DNA from: Puccinia triticina
Lineage: Eukaryota; Basidiomycota; Pucciniomycetes; Pucciniales; Pucciniaceae
DNA: 64,000 nt
Assembly: GCF_026914185.1 (NCBI RefSeq)
Contig: NC_070573.1
Coordinates: 434,001-498,000 of the forward strand
Direction: 5' to 3'
Of this stretch, positions 11,404-22,182 are shown one piece after another. Made by a program: the position numbers and the translations under genes. Each line of letters starts with the position of its first letter. The first letter of the stretch is position 1. The notes beneath the pieces were generated by a model. The model saw nothing but the letters and a program-made list of their open reading frames with translations. It ran no database searches and was not told the origin of the DNA.

Positions 11404-12291
11404 GAGCATCCACATTGGTTGCGTTAAAGCCCATGCTAAGCCAAATTTAATGATGGAAACACCACACCGGTGTTGTTCAATCCCCCGGTATTGTTAAAAA
11501 TTTGGCTTTTGTCAACAAAGGTTGGCAAATATAGCAAGGGTTATCAATGATGCTATAGCTGCGCATCCCTCCCCCAGCCAGCTCTGCATTGCTCCAACTT
11601 CGCCCCAAGAAGGACATACAGCCTCTCAATGACCAGTCAGACCACCGGTCATCGAGAGGACTTGACACTACATAGTCAAGCCTCCCAATGACTGGTACAA
11701 ACCAATCATTGAGTGGACTCAATCCTCTCAATTACTGGTGTAAACCAATCATCGAGAGGACTCAAGCTGTTTGATGATCGGTCTGACCGGTCATCAAGGG
11801 GACATACAACCTCTTGATGAGCGGACAGACTGGTCATCAAGAGGACTCGACGCTACATAGTCAAGCCCCTTGATGACCGGTATAAACCAATCATTGAGAG
11901 GACTCAAGCTGTCCAATGACTAGTCTGACCGGTCATTGAGAGGACATATAGCCTCTTGATGACCAGTCAGTCCTTTCATTGGAGTGTTTTGTACTGGTTT
12001 TTACCGGCCATCAAGTGTGATTCCCCTTGATGACCAGTTTTTACCGGTCATCAAGAGACTCAAGCTGGCTGATTGATGACCAGTTTGTACCGGTCATCAA
12101 GGGTACATATGTACCGGTCATCAAGAGTACATACAAACCTCAATGACCGGTGGTGGGTGTTGATAGCGCAGTCAGGTGAGTTTACCATTTGATTTGGCTT
12201 GACCGGTGTGGAGTGCCCTCTGTGTTGCTAAATTTGGCTCTTAGCAAGCGGTAATTTAGCTTAGCTTTTAGCTGTACCAATGCAGATGCTC
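11404..12291. mobile_element. Harbinger/Tourist-like MITE, 888 bp, TTA duplication
   Basis: The left end gagcatccacattggttgcg (11404) and the inverted right end gagcatctgcattggtacag (12291 reversed) form imperfect inverted repeats that extend into subterminal words ending in agccaaattta. The flanks are TTA at 11401-11403 and 12292-12294. There is no coding capacity. The centre is filled by a palindromic minisatellite. Same TIR class as 27276-27808. Confidence 0.75.
11610..12160. repeat. Minisatellite of palindromic units (tgatgaccggt / accggtcatca)
   Basis: About 550 bp in which the half-site tgatgaccggt and its complement accggtcatcaagagg alternate roughly every 35-45 bp, separated by short spacers such as ggactcaagctg. 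Each pair of half-sites forms a potential hairpin. Units vary by point changes (accagt, actggt, gagcgg). Confidence 0.8.
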
Positions 12292-12577
12292 TTAGATGCC
12301 TGTGTGACGCACCGGTAGGGGAGGCATCATTGCTGGCTGCCACGGGGGCGTCCATGCCGGTCGCCTGGCTGACACAGGGGTCCTGATGGCGCCACTGGTT
12401 ATGGGGGGCCCCCACTGCGTCCTGGGGTCGCCGGAGCAGCTAGGACGCCCAATGGGCACCCTGTCCAGGTGTGGGCAATCAAAGGGCCCATGAGCCGTGA
12501 TCCAGTTGGCTTGGCTTTGGCCAGCTTGTGCCATGGATGAGTGTGGGCAGTGTTGGTGGTCCTTGACCCAGCTCCCC
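12292..12577. other. Short intergenic stretch
   Basis: GC-rich and without a supported gene. Confidence 0.4.
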
Positions 12578-13002
12578 CTCAGATGCCTCAGACAATAATT
12601 GTAACAAAACAGAGCCCCTTGCTTTTGCCTCACACAAAGGTTGGCCAAACCGGGAGACCTGTTTCATGAAGTAACCTGAGCCAAACCTGCTCAAGGATGC
12701 TTCCCTGTAAATCACTCCAGCCAAAAATCAGTCACATATCATGCAGTCCACACACCCCTAAGGCCACACCAATATTAGTCGTTTCCTCACCTCAGATGCC
12801 TCAGACAATAATTGTAACACAACAGAGCCCCTTGCTTTTGCCTCACACAAAGGTTGGCCAAACCGGGAGACCTGTTTCATGAAGTAACCTGAGCCAAACC
12901 TGCTCAAGGATGCTTCCCTGTAAATCACTCCAGCCAAAAATCAGTCACATATCATGCAGTCCACACACCCCTAAGGCCACACCAATATTAGTCGTTTCCT
13001 CA
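12578..13002. repeat. Tandem duplication, two 213-bp copies
   Basis: 12578-12790 and 12791-13002 are nearly identical. One difference was noticed (gtaacaaaac versus gtaacacaac), so the duplication is recent. No gene lies within. Confidence 0.9.
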
Positions 13003-13649
13003 ACAAGACCTTCCACAGCAGACAGAGATCAAGGAATCCGCAGCCGCGATGGATACAATTGTAGAGCCAGGTACACATGCTAATGTCCCATGGCTGTGAC
13101 TGACACTGGCTCATAATTCTTTGCCGTCAGACTACACACATGAGGATGGCATGACCTACTGCAACATATGTCCTCTGGGGTGATGTCTCACCTGTGAATG
13201 GGGGGATATGAGGAATTTGGGTCTGAGACTCTGCTATCTCCCAGGTATGCAATCATGGTCTTGGTGCTTTTGATCATAGCTGTAATTGTCAAGCTGATTC
13301 AAATAATGGCAGCATGTCCACATTTCCTCTGTGTCCCATCCAGAGTCTCACAGGCCAAGGGGTGCGGCCTGCATCACCCAAAACCCTGATGCCCCCCACT
13401 GACCACTCCCCAGCCCTGCATGTCTGTGGCCAGGAGCGCCCAGCGGCCCATCCGCTCAAAAAACTGTTATCATCGATCCAAATTTTTTCCTCATCAAACC
13501 TTCAACATTCACAGTTTTTTTCTGAGCATGTTTCTTCTGCTACGTTTTTTTTAAAAAGAAATCTTCTTGTTGTATATTTTCCGGAAAAATCTATGCCACT
13601 CCCTTTATCCTTTGAAACCCTCTTCTTTACCTGGTTCTTGTTTCTACCA
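13003..13649. other. Region upstream of the Copia scrap
   Basis: No supported gene. Much of it is open in one frame, but the translated text shows no motif. It is probably the leader or LTR remains of the Copia element. Confidence 0.3.
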
Positions 13650-14012
13650 TGTCTGTTCAATGCTCCCCGCTCAACATCACTACCCAATCAGCTGCTCAAC
13701 AAAATGCTGAATCCCGTGGACGGACACTCTGACGATGGCAACAACGACATTTTCAGGCAAAATTATTGTGGACGCCGCAACACCATGGAAACTGAACCTG
13801 CTACGCCACCTCCTCCACCTTCTCATGTGTTCTCTACAACTAACCCTTTTGGTCCAGAGGAACTCAGGGCCAAGGCTTCACTGATCAGGGATGCCACGGC
13901 AAGGCTCTCAGTGTGTACCTTAAGCCTGGACGGGACCAATTTTCAAGTATGGTTGAGGGAGTTGGTGGAAGTGGCTCCCAAGTGTTGGTGCAAGAGACAT
14001 CCTTCGGGGTAG
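13650..14012 (+). pseudogene. Ty1/Copia gag N-terminal remnant
   Basis: A frame from ATG 13704 ends LDGTNFQVWLREL..., which is the start of the Copia gag fold (the L-x-G-x-N-F/Y-x-x-W motif found near the gag N-terminus). After about a dozen further residues the frame turns into unrelated sequence and stops at 14010. A second ATG at 13650 opens another frame (starting MSVQCSPLN) that also looks like a gag start, suggesting one frame shift. No zinc knuckle, protease, integrase or RT follows, so only the 5' tip of the element remains. Confidence 0.55.
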
Positions 14013-14159
14013 GGCAATGTGTTACACTCAGGTGCAAAGGGTGTGGGCGTGGGCATGCCCCCGGGAGGGGGGCGTGCATTTATCAACACCCATTCTTGCA
14101 AGCTACACTCTCACCAAACTGCTCCTGTGGTGTAGCCAACAAGCCGGGATGAGCCCATA

Positions 14160-14950
14160 CATAGACACCGGCCCTCAGAGCCGAGCAACCAAGCGTGATT
14201 CCTCACCGGCATGCTGGTGCATACAACAGCTTAGCAGGTGAATATTCTGCTTGGCAAGCAGGTGCTGGCTGCCTGCTGAGGCAAACGTTTCCTGAGACAG
14301 CCAAGTATGTATCAGGCGAGCGGGCACACCTTGTAGCTGCTCTTTGGAAAAGTGTCCTCATTGGCAAGAATGTATGATGATTTTGCCAAGGAGGAGGCCT
14401 CTCCGGCAAGCGGGTCTTTTCACTGCTTGCTGTGGAGGAATATTTCTTGGAATCATCCCCGGCAAGCGGATCCCCACTTGCCCGGGAGGATTCCTCCTGC
14501 GCAAGCACCTTGCACCTGCTTGCCGAGAAATCTTCCTCAACAAGAGTCATCCGGGGGAATAGAAGAAAATTCATCCCCACCGAGTACAAAGGTATACCCA
14601 TTTGGAAAGCCTCCCCGGCAAGCAGGTACAATTTTAACTGCTAGGAGGAATCTTCCTTGCAATCATGCGCCAGCAGAAGAAGCCCCAAGTATATGTATAA
14701 CATTTACCCGCTTGCCCGAGATCATTCCCAGACCTTGGTAAGCAGGTGTCATTTCCACACCCAAGAGGAAGCCTCCTGGGCGAGCGGAAGGGAATCCATC
14801 TTTGCCAAGTGTCTACAAAATTACTTGCCAAGGTCCTCATCAAGCAGGCACATATCACTCCCATGGGCAAGCCAAAAGTTGTCCCCACCTAATAGGTACA
14901 AAGGTGTTGCCTGCTTGGTTGGCCAGGGACCCAGCTGGGGGGTTTGATAG
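14160..14950. repeat. Diverged repeat tract built on ggcaagcaggt / acctgcttgcc
   Basis: Variants of ggcaagcgggt, ggcaagcaggtgc, gcacctgcttgcc and acccgcttgcccgag recur about every 50-80 bp on both strands, along with ggaggaatcttcc. The open frames translate as repeated SRQAG or LPGQVG-like text and are not real proteins. This is an old array or the decayed ends of a repeat family. Confidence 0.55.
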
Positions 14951-15304
14951 CTGGGATTGATTCTCCATCAAGTACATATTGTGTTTTGAATAATTCTTGG
15001 ACAGTTGAGCAATCCCCCCCTCCATCACAAAAACACCAACTTCACTTGATATATTCCAAAAATGGGGTTCATCCACAGATTCTGCTCAAATCCAACTACT
15101 AGTGCCTCCCAGACCCCAAAAGTGTAGCTTCTAGACTTTCCACTGTAGAACTAGTTGTGTAAGTGTCCAAGCTTTTTTCAAAACACAATATCTATGGTGG
15201 ATTCTCTCAATCCAGATTTGTTTAGGTTAGATTCAACTCAGCTCGCAAACCAACAGGAAAAAACACAAAAATAGAGATCAAAACAGTAAGATCGAGAGCT
15301 CTTT
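14951..15304. other. 3' flank of SF3B2
   Basis: No gene seen. AT-rich; presumably contains the 3' UTR of the minus-strand splicing-factor gene. Confidence 0.5.
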
Positions 15305-17762
15305 CTAGAATTTAAACTTCTCTTTCTCGCGATCCCGGTTTTTGGGATTTGTAGTGCCATCTGCTCTCCCTTTACGTTTGGCAGATTCTTGGGCGACCAA
15401 ATCCGAAAGATCCTCTCGGCCACCTTGTTGATTGCCAACCCCGCCTCCACTGGATCTTTGTCGGGATTCTTCGTACCGCTGTCTCAGTTGTTCCTCAGAT
15501 AGTCCTTCGAGTTCGGAGGGGTCCAACGCTACATCCACTCCATTTGCTTTGCGCTGTTTAGGCCACATGAACAAAAGTTTTAGTTACCCGAACAAAGCAT
15601 TCTCAAGAGTATGACAGTGAGTATGAGATTGGGACCAACTTTCGTTCCTCTGTCTTCTTGTCCAAGCATGGATACGTTGTGTCCATGTTGCGAAATGCCA
15701 CGAACATCGTAAACTCGGTCACTGCCCATGAAGCCAGTGATTTTCGTCTCCTTTTCGGGTATAACATGGTACAATGATTTAGGCCCATTGTCAGCTTCGG
15801 GTTCCACGGCACCGGTACCTTCGCGGCGTTTACGCAATTCAATAAAGTCTGGCGTTTCTAGTCCTCCAGGAACGGTCGAAGTAATCGAGGCAAGTCCAGA
15901 TGGTGTCTCCAGACCTGTTGGAGTCTGCGTTCCATCGCCGGATGGTCCGGCTCCTTCGCCATCCGAATCTTCTTCCGATTCCTCCTCAGATTCATCTTCC
16001 TCGTCTGATTGCACTTCACCCCACAGCTCTTTTGAAACGGGTTCCCCGTACTTGAAGGAGGACAGGCAGTCTGGAGTCAACACGACCATCTTCCTGATAA
16101 AGGGGATTAGGTGAGAGATTGATTACTTACCGCGTCGGTGTCAAACTTGGGAGCTTGGCCGAATACATCCCCATACAATGGGCGCCCGAATTCGTCGGTG
16201 GGTGGTTTGCCCCAGCCACCAGGATGATAGCCCCATTGTGCCCCGTCGGGAATCGGTGCGTTGAGTCCGGGAATTTTGAGATTTGGGTAACTGGGAGGTG
16301 GGCCATATCGTTGCATTGCGATAAGCCAGGGAGGAGGAGCCAGGGGAGGAATAGAAAGAGCTTCCTTCAGATCTTCGGATAAATCACCCGGCCGTTTTTC
16401 TTTTAATTTTGTTTCGAATTCTTTGCCTTCGTGGTACCTATGATGAAATTGGCGAACCAGATTAAGTATATTGATTTGGATGTTGGAACCTGCTGTGTAT
16501 ACTCTTCCAAGAGCAAGAATAAACGGTACACTCAACATTTCACCAAACTTGGTCATCACTGGGGGTACTTGGTACTTAAAAAAGGCGTCATGTAACTTCT
16601 GATAGTCAATGTCAATCTTGCCCATCTTGGGCTGAACTCTTTCCCTGGTTTTCTGTCTCAGGGATTGCTCGGACTCTTTTTCTTTGATAGCATCGCGTTG
16701 TGTCGCAATCCCAGTGTCGGCAATGTAACCTAGCAAGTGGCGAATCAAGCGACATTATCTGGTAAGCATTCGTGTATGTAATAACTTGAGAGGTTAAAGT
16801 GAAGGTAAGGTTAAAAAACGGAACTTGGAAGCTGGAATGCGGGTTTTTCGATCCCTCGTTTGCCTTGCAGGTAATCCCTTTTTTGACTCCAGTGTATCGG
16901 AATCGGTACAGTGTTTCGATAACTTTTCAGCTGGACCAATAATTTCGGATCTTGAGCTGTGACATCGACCCATTCGACAACTTCCGGCTTCTTGACTAAT
17001 CTTTTCAGTTCGGCTACAGTTAGTCGTGCCATTTTACGTTGTTTGCGCTTTGAAACGTCAGGCTTCGGTGCATCTGAATCACCACTGGTAATGAAGAGAG
17101 CAATATTTATGCGGAGTCAGACCGGTTTGCTTGATTTGCATAATTGAACCGCGACTCACTCAGAAGGCATTTCATCATCAGAATAAATCACTTGGCCTTT
17201 GCCAGGATCTTCGGATTTTTCTTCCTCCTGAAATTTCAAAATGGGGCAAGTTTAATCAATTCGGATCAATCGGTCTCATGTTTCTGGAGTCAAAAACAAA
17301 AACTCGATATTTAGCGCGAAACGCTGGTCCAAAGAAGTACAAACCATGGCGGAAGCATCCTGATCGGTAGGCTGGAATTTTGCAAAGACGTCGGCAAAAA
17401 GTTCACGAGTAGGGTTATCCAGGTCACCTGTACCTATTAGTACATCATCGATTACTGACGATGCTGAAGAATGCAGATTATCGGTTTTATCATCCTCCTT
17501 GGTCTCATCTCGTTGATCAGCTGAACCTTCGGTATCCTAATTTTGAAGACCAATTGGATTCAGGAGATAGCTCGTTTGGTTGATATACTGTCTAGGATGG
17601 ACCTACGTTCTTAGGCGAGGATACTCCGTTGATGTTGGAGTGCGTCGTTGGTCGCTTGGGTTTCTGCTTTTGTTTCAACCGCTTCAGTTGACCACGGGTA
17701 AGACCTTTTGTTTTAGGAGGGTTTCCATTGGGATCGTTTCCGTTGAGGGCGACGGCTGCCAT
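15305..17762 (-). CDS. SF3B2: Splicing factor 3B subunit 2 (SAP145/Cus1)
   Basis: A core SF3b protein of the U2 snRNP that helps seat U2 on the branch point in the nucleus. Eight exons: 17607-17762, 17345-17536, 17160-17227, 16825-17084, 16537-16729, 16131-16437, 15676-16050 and 15305-15553. Together they make 1,800 nt or 599 residues, with all seven GT-AG splices keeping frame. The basic N-terminus (GLTRGQLKRLKQKQK) is followed by the DUF382 region at about 157-290 (TVAELKRLVKKPEVVEW, KMGKIDIDYQKLHDAFF). The PSP domain lies at about 305-365 (PPPWLIAMQRYGPPPSYPNL, GGWGKPPTDEFGRPLYG). After it come an acidic stretch, ETPDFIELRK, and a basic end EKFKF. The start at 17762 was chosen because the conserved-looking N-terminus begins there; the frame is also open upstream to 17894. 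The only clearly intact essential gene here. Confidence 0.95.
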
Positions 17763-19120
17763 GATTCGAGGTTGGAATAGAAGGTAGTCGACTGGAAACT
17801 TCGACCCACTGAAGTCTGTGTTGACCACCTCGGGCTTGCCAGGATAATACACACTCCAAATCGGGAAAGGGTTCAGGGGGTGTGCGCACTTCAAGTCACC
17901 GACTGCCTCTCCACGCAGCGAAATTGTCAGCAGGTCTGTTTAGAAAAATCTGCAAATTATTAGGGCCAATTTCTTAGAAGTAAAACTAACCCCGGCCAAA
18001 ATGTAGTCTTGATCCCAAATGTGAAGAATTTCAACAATTGAATCCTCCTCTAGTTTTCACTTTTTCTGTAGAGGGAAACAAAAGAATTTTTCAAAATTGA
18101 AGCCCATGGTACAGGCAAAGATTAACCAAAGCTGTAGTGTCATGTGAGCTCCTCTGTGGCGATCCTCTTTTTGATGAAATGGGTACATGGCCAATTCAGA
18201 AAACCCACCATTCCAACCCCAGTACAATTCATCCTTAGTGAGCAAGTGATGAGCGATGGGCATTATTGTGACAAAAAAACTGTCTCACCTTTGCACACTA
18301 GCAAACTTGAACCAAGTTGCTTGACCATTCATATCTAAAAGTAAGTATGATTTGATATTTGGAGCAATAATCTGGTGATCAACACGTGACAACCCAGTTT
18401 GAAAGATTGACCCAACAGACTATTTACAGCTTGACAATGATGAATTGAAAGGAACCAGATTTATTATTGGATATATCAATCATAATCCTTTGGCATTATG
18501 GGTATGAAGTAAAGAACCTGACTGTTTTTATTGCTGAATATCAAAGACCAGAACTGGAAGAAAACAAAGATAAGACACTGAAAGTAAATAGAATCGAGTT
18601 TTAGAAAAAGGAGACAAACCCTGAAGTTGATGAATCTGATAAGAGAATGGACAACTAAGAAGTGAGGAGATAGATTGATGTCAAGGAGCTAAGAGTTGAT
18701 AAGGATTAGTAACAGGTTGAAGTTGAGACAATAGGAAAGAATAACAAACCCTGTGTTTTAGGCAAATAAGTGACAACAAGTAAATGATGAAGAGAGGATC
18801 TGAGTTGACGACAAGACTGAGAGACAAACATTGATTAGTTAAAAAAGAACAGGTTAGAGATAGGAAAACTGAGAGGAAATGCTTGATGAGCATTTCTCAC
18901 CAAGTTGGAAGCTAATCAGGCTGTCCAAGTTAAAGCTTTGCTGAGATGAGCAAAGAGTCTTGATGAGATGAGTGTTGTGGTTAGTTGATCCTGAGCGGAG
19001 CATTGAATGTACCGTTATTGAAGGTGCAAATTCCGCGATGGACAAAAGTGGTAGAGTTCGTCAGGGGAGAGAATTGGGAGAGCAAGGGAGAGTGTTGGCA
19101 ATACCTGATCAATTCTAGCT

Positions 19121-19190
19121 TAACTAAGCCTCTCAAACGAAGGGTCCGGGGGAACCTGCCCGGAGGGCTCTACGCAGGAGAGGCTTACGC
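19121..19190. repeat. Small GC-rich foldback (copy related to 56.2 kb)
   Basis: taactaagcctctc... and ...gaggcttacg face each other around gggtccgggggaac. The reverse complement of 56221-56315 shares gggtccgggggaac, ggagggctc and gcaggagaggctta, so these are two copies of one family in opposite orientation. Confidence 0.6.
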
Positions 19191-19762
19191 CTAATTTCTG
19201 AAGTCTGGCAGGGAAAGGAAGGATATTCAACCCCAAAACCACTAAATAATTATTTAAAAATCAGCAAAATGTGTACAAAAAAACTGAATAGACAGTTTCA
19301 TTGGCAATGCTGATGCGCACCCTCACCCAAAGTTTTGAGCAAAAAGCTCCAAAACTGATTGAAGGAATTTGTTTTGAAGTTCAAAGGAATCCTGAAGGAT
19401 ATTACATTGCTCTGAAGATCCATTTTTGGATTTTCTGATAATATGCACAATTGAGTTTCCTATCTGCAACAAAATGCAACACTACATGTGTAGGATCTGC
19501 GGGTTTGCAGATCCAGGATCCACCAGGCATGATGGTTGCGCATCCTTAGTTTACATTTCTTCATGTTTTTTTATTTTTAAAACATTGGTACAGTGCAAAT
19601 GGTTTGGATTGAGGAGATGAGACTGGTGCCAAATGAAAGCTGAGGTCCAGAAGTATCTTTTGGCTCTGGGGCAGGTCCACAGGATCTGAGGGGGAGGCTG
19701 GCTGAGGCTTAATATTTTCCCTCCAGCCATTTGTGATTTCTTTCCCAGCCAAAATTTTGACA

Positions 19763-19850
19763 TTACGCGCAAGTACCTCCCTGCGGGAGGGGCCGCTTCG
19801 CGGCGAGCCACAGCGAGCCTCCCACCAGGGGGGACTTGTGTTAAGTTAGT
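19763..19850. repeat. Small GC-rich foldback (copy related to 55.8 kb)
   Basis: Contains acctccctgcgggagg and ends near acttgtgttaagttag. The reverse complement of 55749-55846 has the same order of words (cctaacttaacacaa, ggcttgctgtggct, cccctcccgca), so this is a second dispersed foldback family. Confidence 0.6.
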
Positions 19851-20055
19851 GATTGATTAGGTTAGATTTGATGATCCAAGTCGCGCGGTGTTGTTGAGCG
19901 CGCGCTTGCGCAGATTGATGCGAGAAAATGAAAAGGGCGAGTTTTGACGAGTTTAAGGACGAGTATCGGGCGAGTTTCAACATGAAGATCTATATAAGCT
20001 TGAAGAAATAGAAAGAAGGCCTGCAATGTATTGTTTTTATTATTATTTTCTGCTC

Positions 20056-22182
20056 CTAGTCGCCGGTTTCATCCCTGCGACAACTTTCTTCATCAACATT
20101 GTTTTTCCCCGAGATATTAACAAACCTGATCAGTGTCAATTTTGTCATTTTCAATGCTGCAATCACAAATAAGAAGCTTTTGCTGAAATCTGTTGAGCGT
20201 GAATTGACATAGACTGTGCCAAAAAATAACGGACCTACAAGTTGGTATTTTATTTTTTATGATAGATATGGATAAAAGTGGCACAAATAAGTTACCGTAC
20301 CAGATGAATAGTTTGCCAATCTGTCGGAAAAACTCACCAAGTAGGTCGTACATTAAGATACCAATCAAAGAGAAGCTTGAAATAACATCTGTACTCCCAA
20401 TGTTTTTATTGTTGATAGTAATTAAGCTTAGTACAACAGCTTGAATCGCGGGCCCAGTTGATCGAGATAGAGCTTCCAAAGCCGACGGGATGATGAAGCT
20501 CAGCATATTCTGACTGAAAACCAAACCAACACTACATATTACGCCCCATCCAATCGAAAATCGCGCCAGGCTGAGATCGATCTCTGTGGAGTGTGGTGGC
20601 AATTCCATCCCAAGGTAAGCTTCAGTGGATAATAACATGGTTTTTTTCTCGCAAGGCATCAAAGATAACTGACTGGTTTGATAGTTGTGTCGAGAAATTG
20701 AAGATGCCATCTGGAATCTATTCAACGCAAGTTCTTGATTTATCGTCGCGGCCTTCCATCTGGTGCCATCCTCAGTTGCATCTATCTCAGATTGACAAAG
20801 GGTGAGACTCGATTGACTTGTATTAGTGCTCGGGTAGCCAAATACCGCAGCCGCTGGCTTTGCTTGAAGGGTCGAGTTGCTGCAATCTTGGTCCATTCTT
20901 CCATAATGCACGTCACCCGGCAAGTTTTGACCTTCCATGACTGAGCCGTCCACTAGAGAATTTGCCACTTGAGAATCGTTTGTCTTTCGATTCCAAACGT
21001 ACATAATACCCGGAATGATGAAAAGCAACGAAGCTACTTTACTGACACCCACTATTGTCAAGTACTCTCCTATCTCGACGGCATCCCAGGCAAACTTGGA
21101 CGCTGCATACTAAGAGAGTGGTAGACAAACAAAAAATGAGGGCGAAATTTTAGCAATTTAAATCATTCGAAATCAATCGCACAGAACTAGGTACACTGAC
21201 CTGCAACTTGACTGTGGATGAACCAGCGATGAAACAGTAAAGGCCATAACAGATTCCAAGCAACAGCAGGTTATGGTCTCCATGTATTGACGACCTCAAA
21301 ATTTGGAGGGATGCAAGAATACTTCTTCTTCCAGTCTGTGAATAATCCGAAACAGTACTTCTGACTGTGACGTGCCCATGTGGTAAAAGTAAACGCGTCA
21401 TGAGCGCCAAAGGCGGCAAGCAGGCTAGGATAGCATAGGATGGAGCCATAAGTTGTGCGCCGGAGAAACCTATCAGCCAATTGGCAAACGAGGGCCCAAT
21501 TGCTGACCCAACCATGGCAGTGCCCGCAGAGAGCAAGAGGCCCGTTGCCGTGGAAAGATGATGTAGACTGAGATGATCATGTACATATCCAGTGATTCTA
21601 AAGGTAGATTAAGGATGTCTGTTAGAAGGTTCTCTTGTTCGAAAGATACTTACAAGCAGAGATGTGGGGGTTCATAATTGCTCACAGTGTATTCAATGTG
21701 GCCGGTCCTCCAAGAATCCCTTCCACCAGTGAGCCAATCAAAAGCACATTGGTGGGTCATTCGAACCATTTGACCAGGATAAAGATCAATTCATTCAAGC
21801 CGAGACCCAGAAAGACGATCAAGAGTACGAGAGAGCGACCGCGCGTCTGGGCTAAATGGCTCCAATATCCCGTCGAAAGGGCGGAAAAACATCCCAGAGT
21901 GACTGATTCAATCGTCCTGAGCCACGTAACGCGCGAGTCCACAATATCTGATAGACAATCTTGTTTCGAAAACACATCGGCCGAGTCCCATGAGATTGAA
22001 TTATATATCATTTCAGTTTTGATACGAAGTTTTGACCCGATGCTAATGGTGCCTAAGATAGCTGTAAAGAGATATATTAGATAGATAACCCAAAGTTCCC
22101 GAAGAATTCCGTGGTTACTAGCGGTAAGATCATTGTTTGTTTTGGCGCTAAAGGAGAGAAGAGGGCTAGACTCAGAGGGCAT
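20056..22182 (-). pseudogene. Major facilitator superfamily transporter with one in-frame TGA
   Basis: A membrane transporter of unknown substrate. Four exons (21686-22182, 21201-21597, 20296-21109, 20056-20234) add to 1,887 nt (629 codons), with GTGAGC, GTCAGT and GTAACT donors and matching AG acceptors, all in frame. The N-terminus MPSESSPLL has a dileucine-like SPLL start. Helix-rich segments follow: VIYLIYLFTAILG, SLVLLIVFLGLGL, VLLIGSLVEGILGG and a long run to KLFIWYG, with an unusually long hydrophilic loop after VWNRKT. The TGA at 21757-21759 falls between helices where Trp or Arg would fit. Everything after it remains open, so the lesion is recent, or a sequencing or allelic variant. 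Confidence 0.72.

Larger units (their letters stand above)
17763..20055. other. Intergenic region between SF3B2 and the MFS gene
   Basis: Contains the SF3B2 5' leader, AT-rich sequence without a supported gene, and two small GC-rich foldbacks (19121-19190 and 19763-19850). Small open frames show no recognisable motif. Confidence 0.5.

Noticed and set aside
11610..12160. CRISPR-like array
   Set aside because: Spacers are short variants of each other and units are palindromic and diverged. The organism is a eukaryote.
16437..16560. Extra residues in SF3B2 between the FGEM and YHEG segments
   Set aside because: The open frame runs through, but a GTTGAG...CATAG intron gives the continuous family motif and correct phase, so the segment is intronic.
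18057..18263. Small minus-strand ORF between SF3B2 and the MFS gene
   Set aside because: No recognisable motif, no splice partner and no similarity to other parts of the window.
21654..21690. Apparent frame shift plus second stop at the end of the first MFS exon
   Set aside because: Using GTGAGC at 21685 as donor instead of GTAAGT at 21653 restores frame and removes the second stop. Only the TGA at 21757 remains as a lesion.
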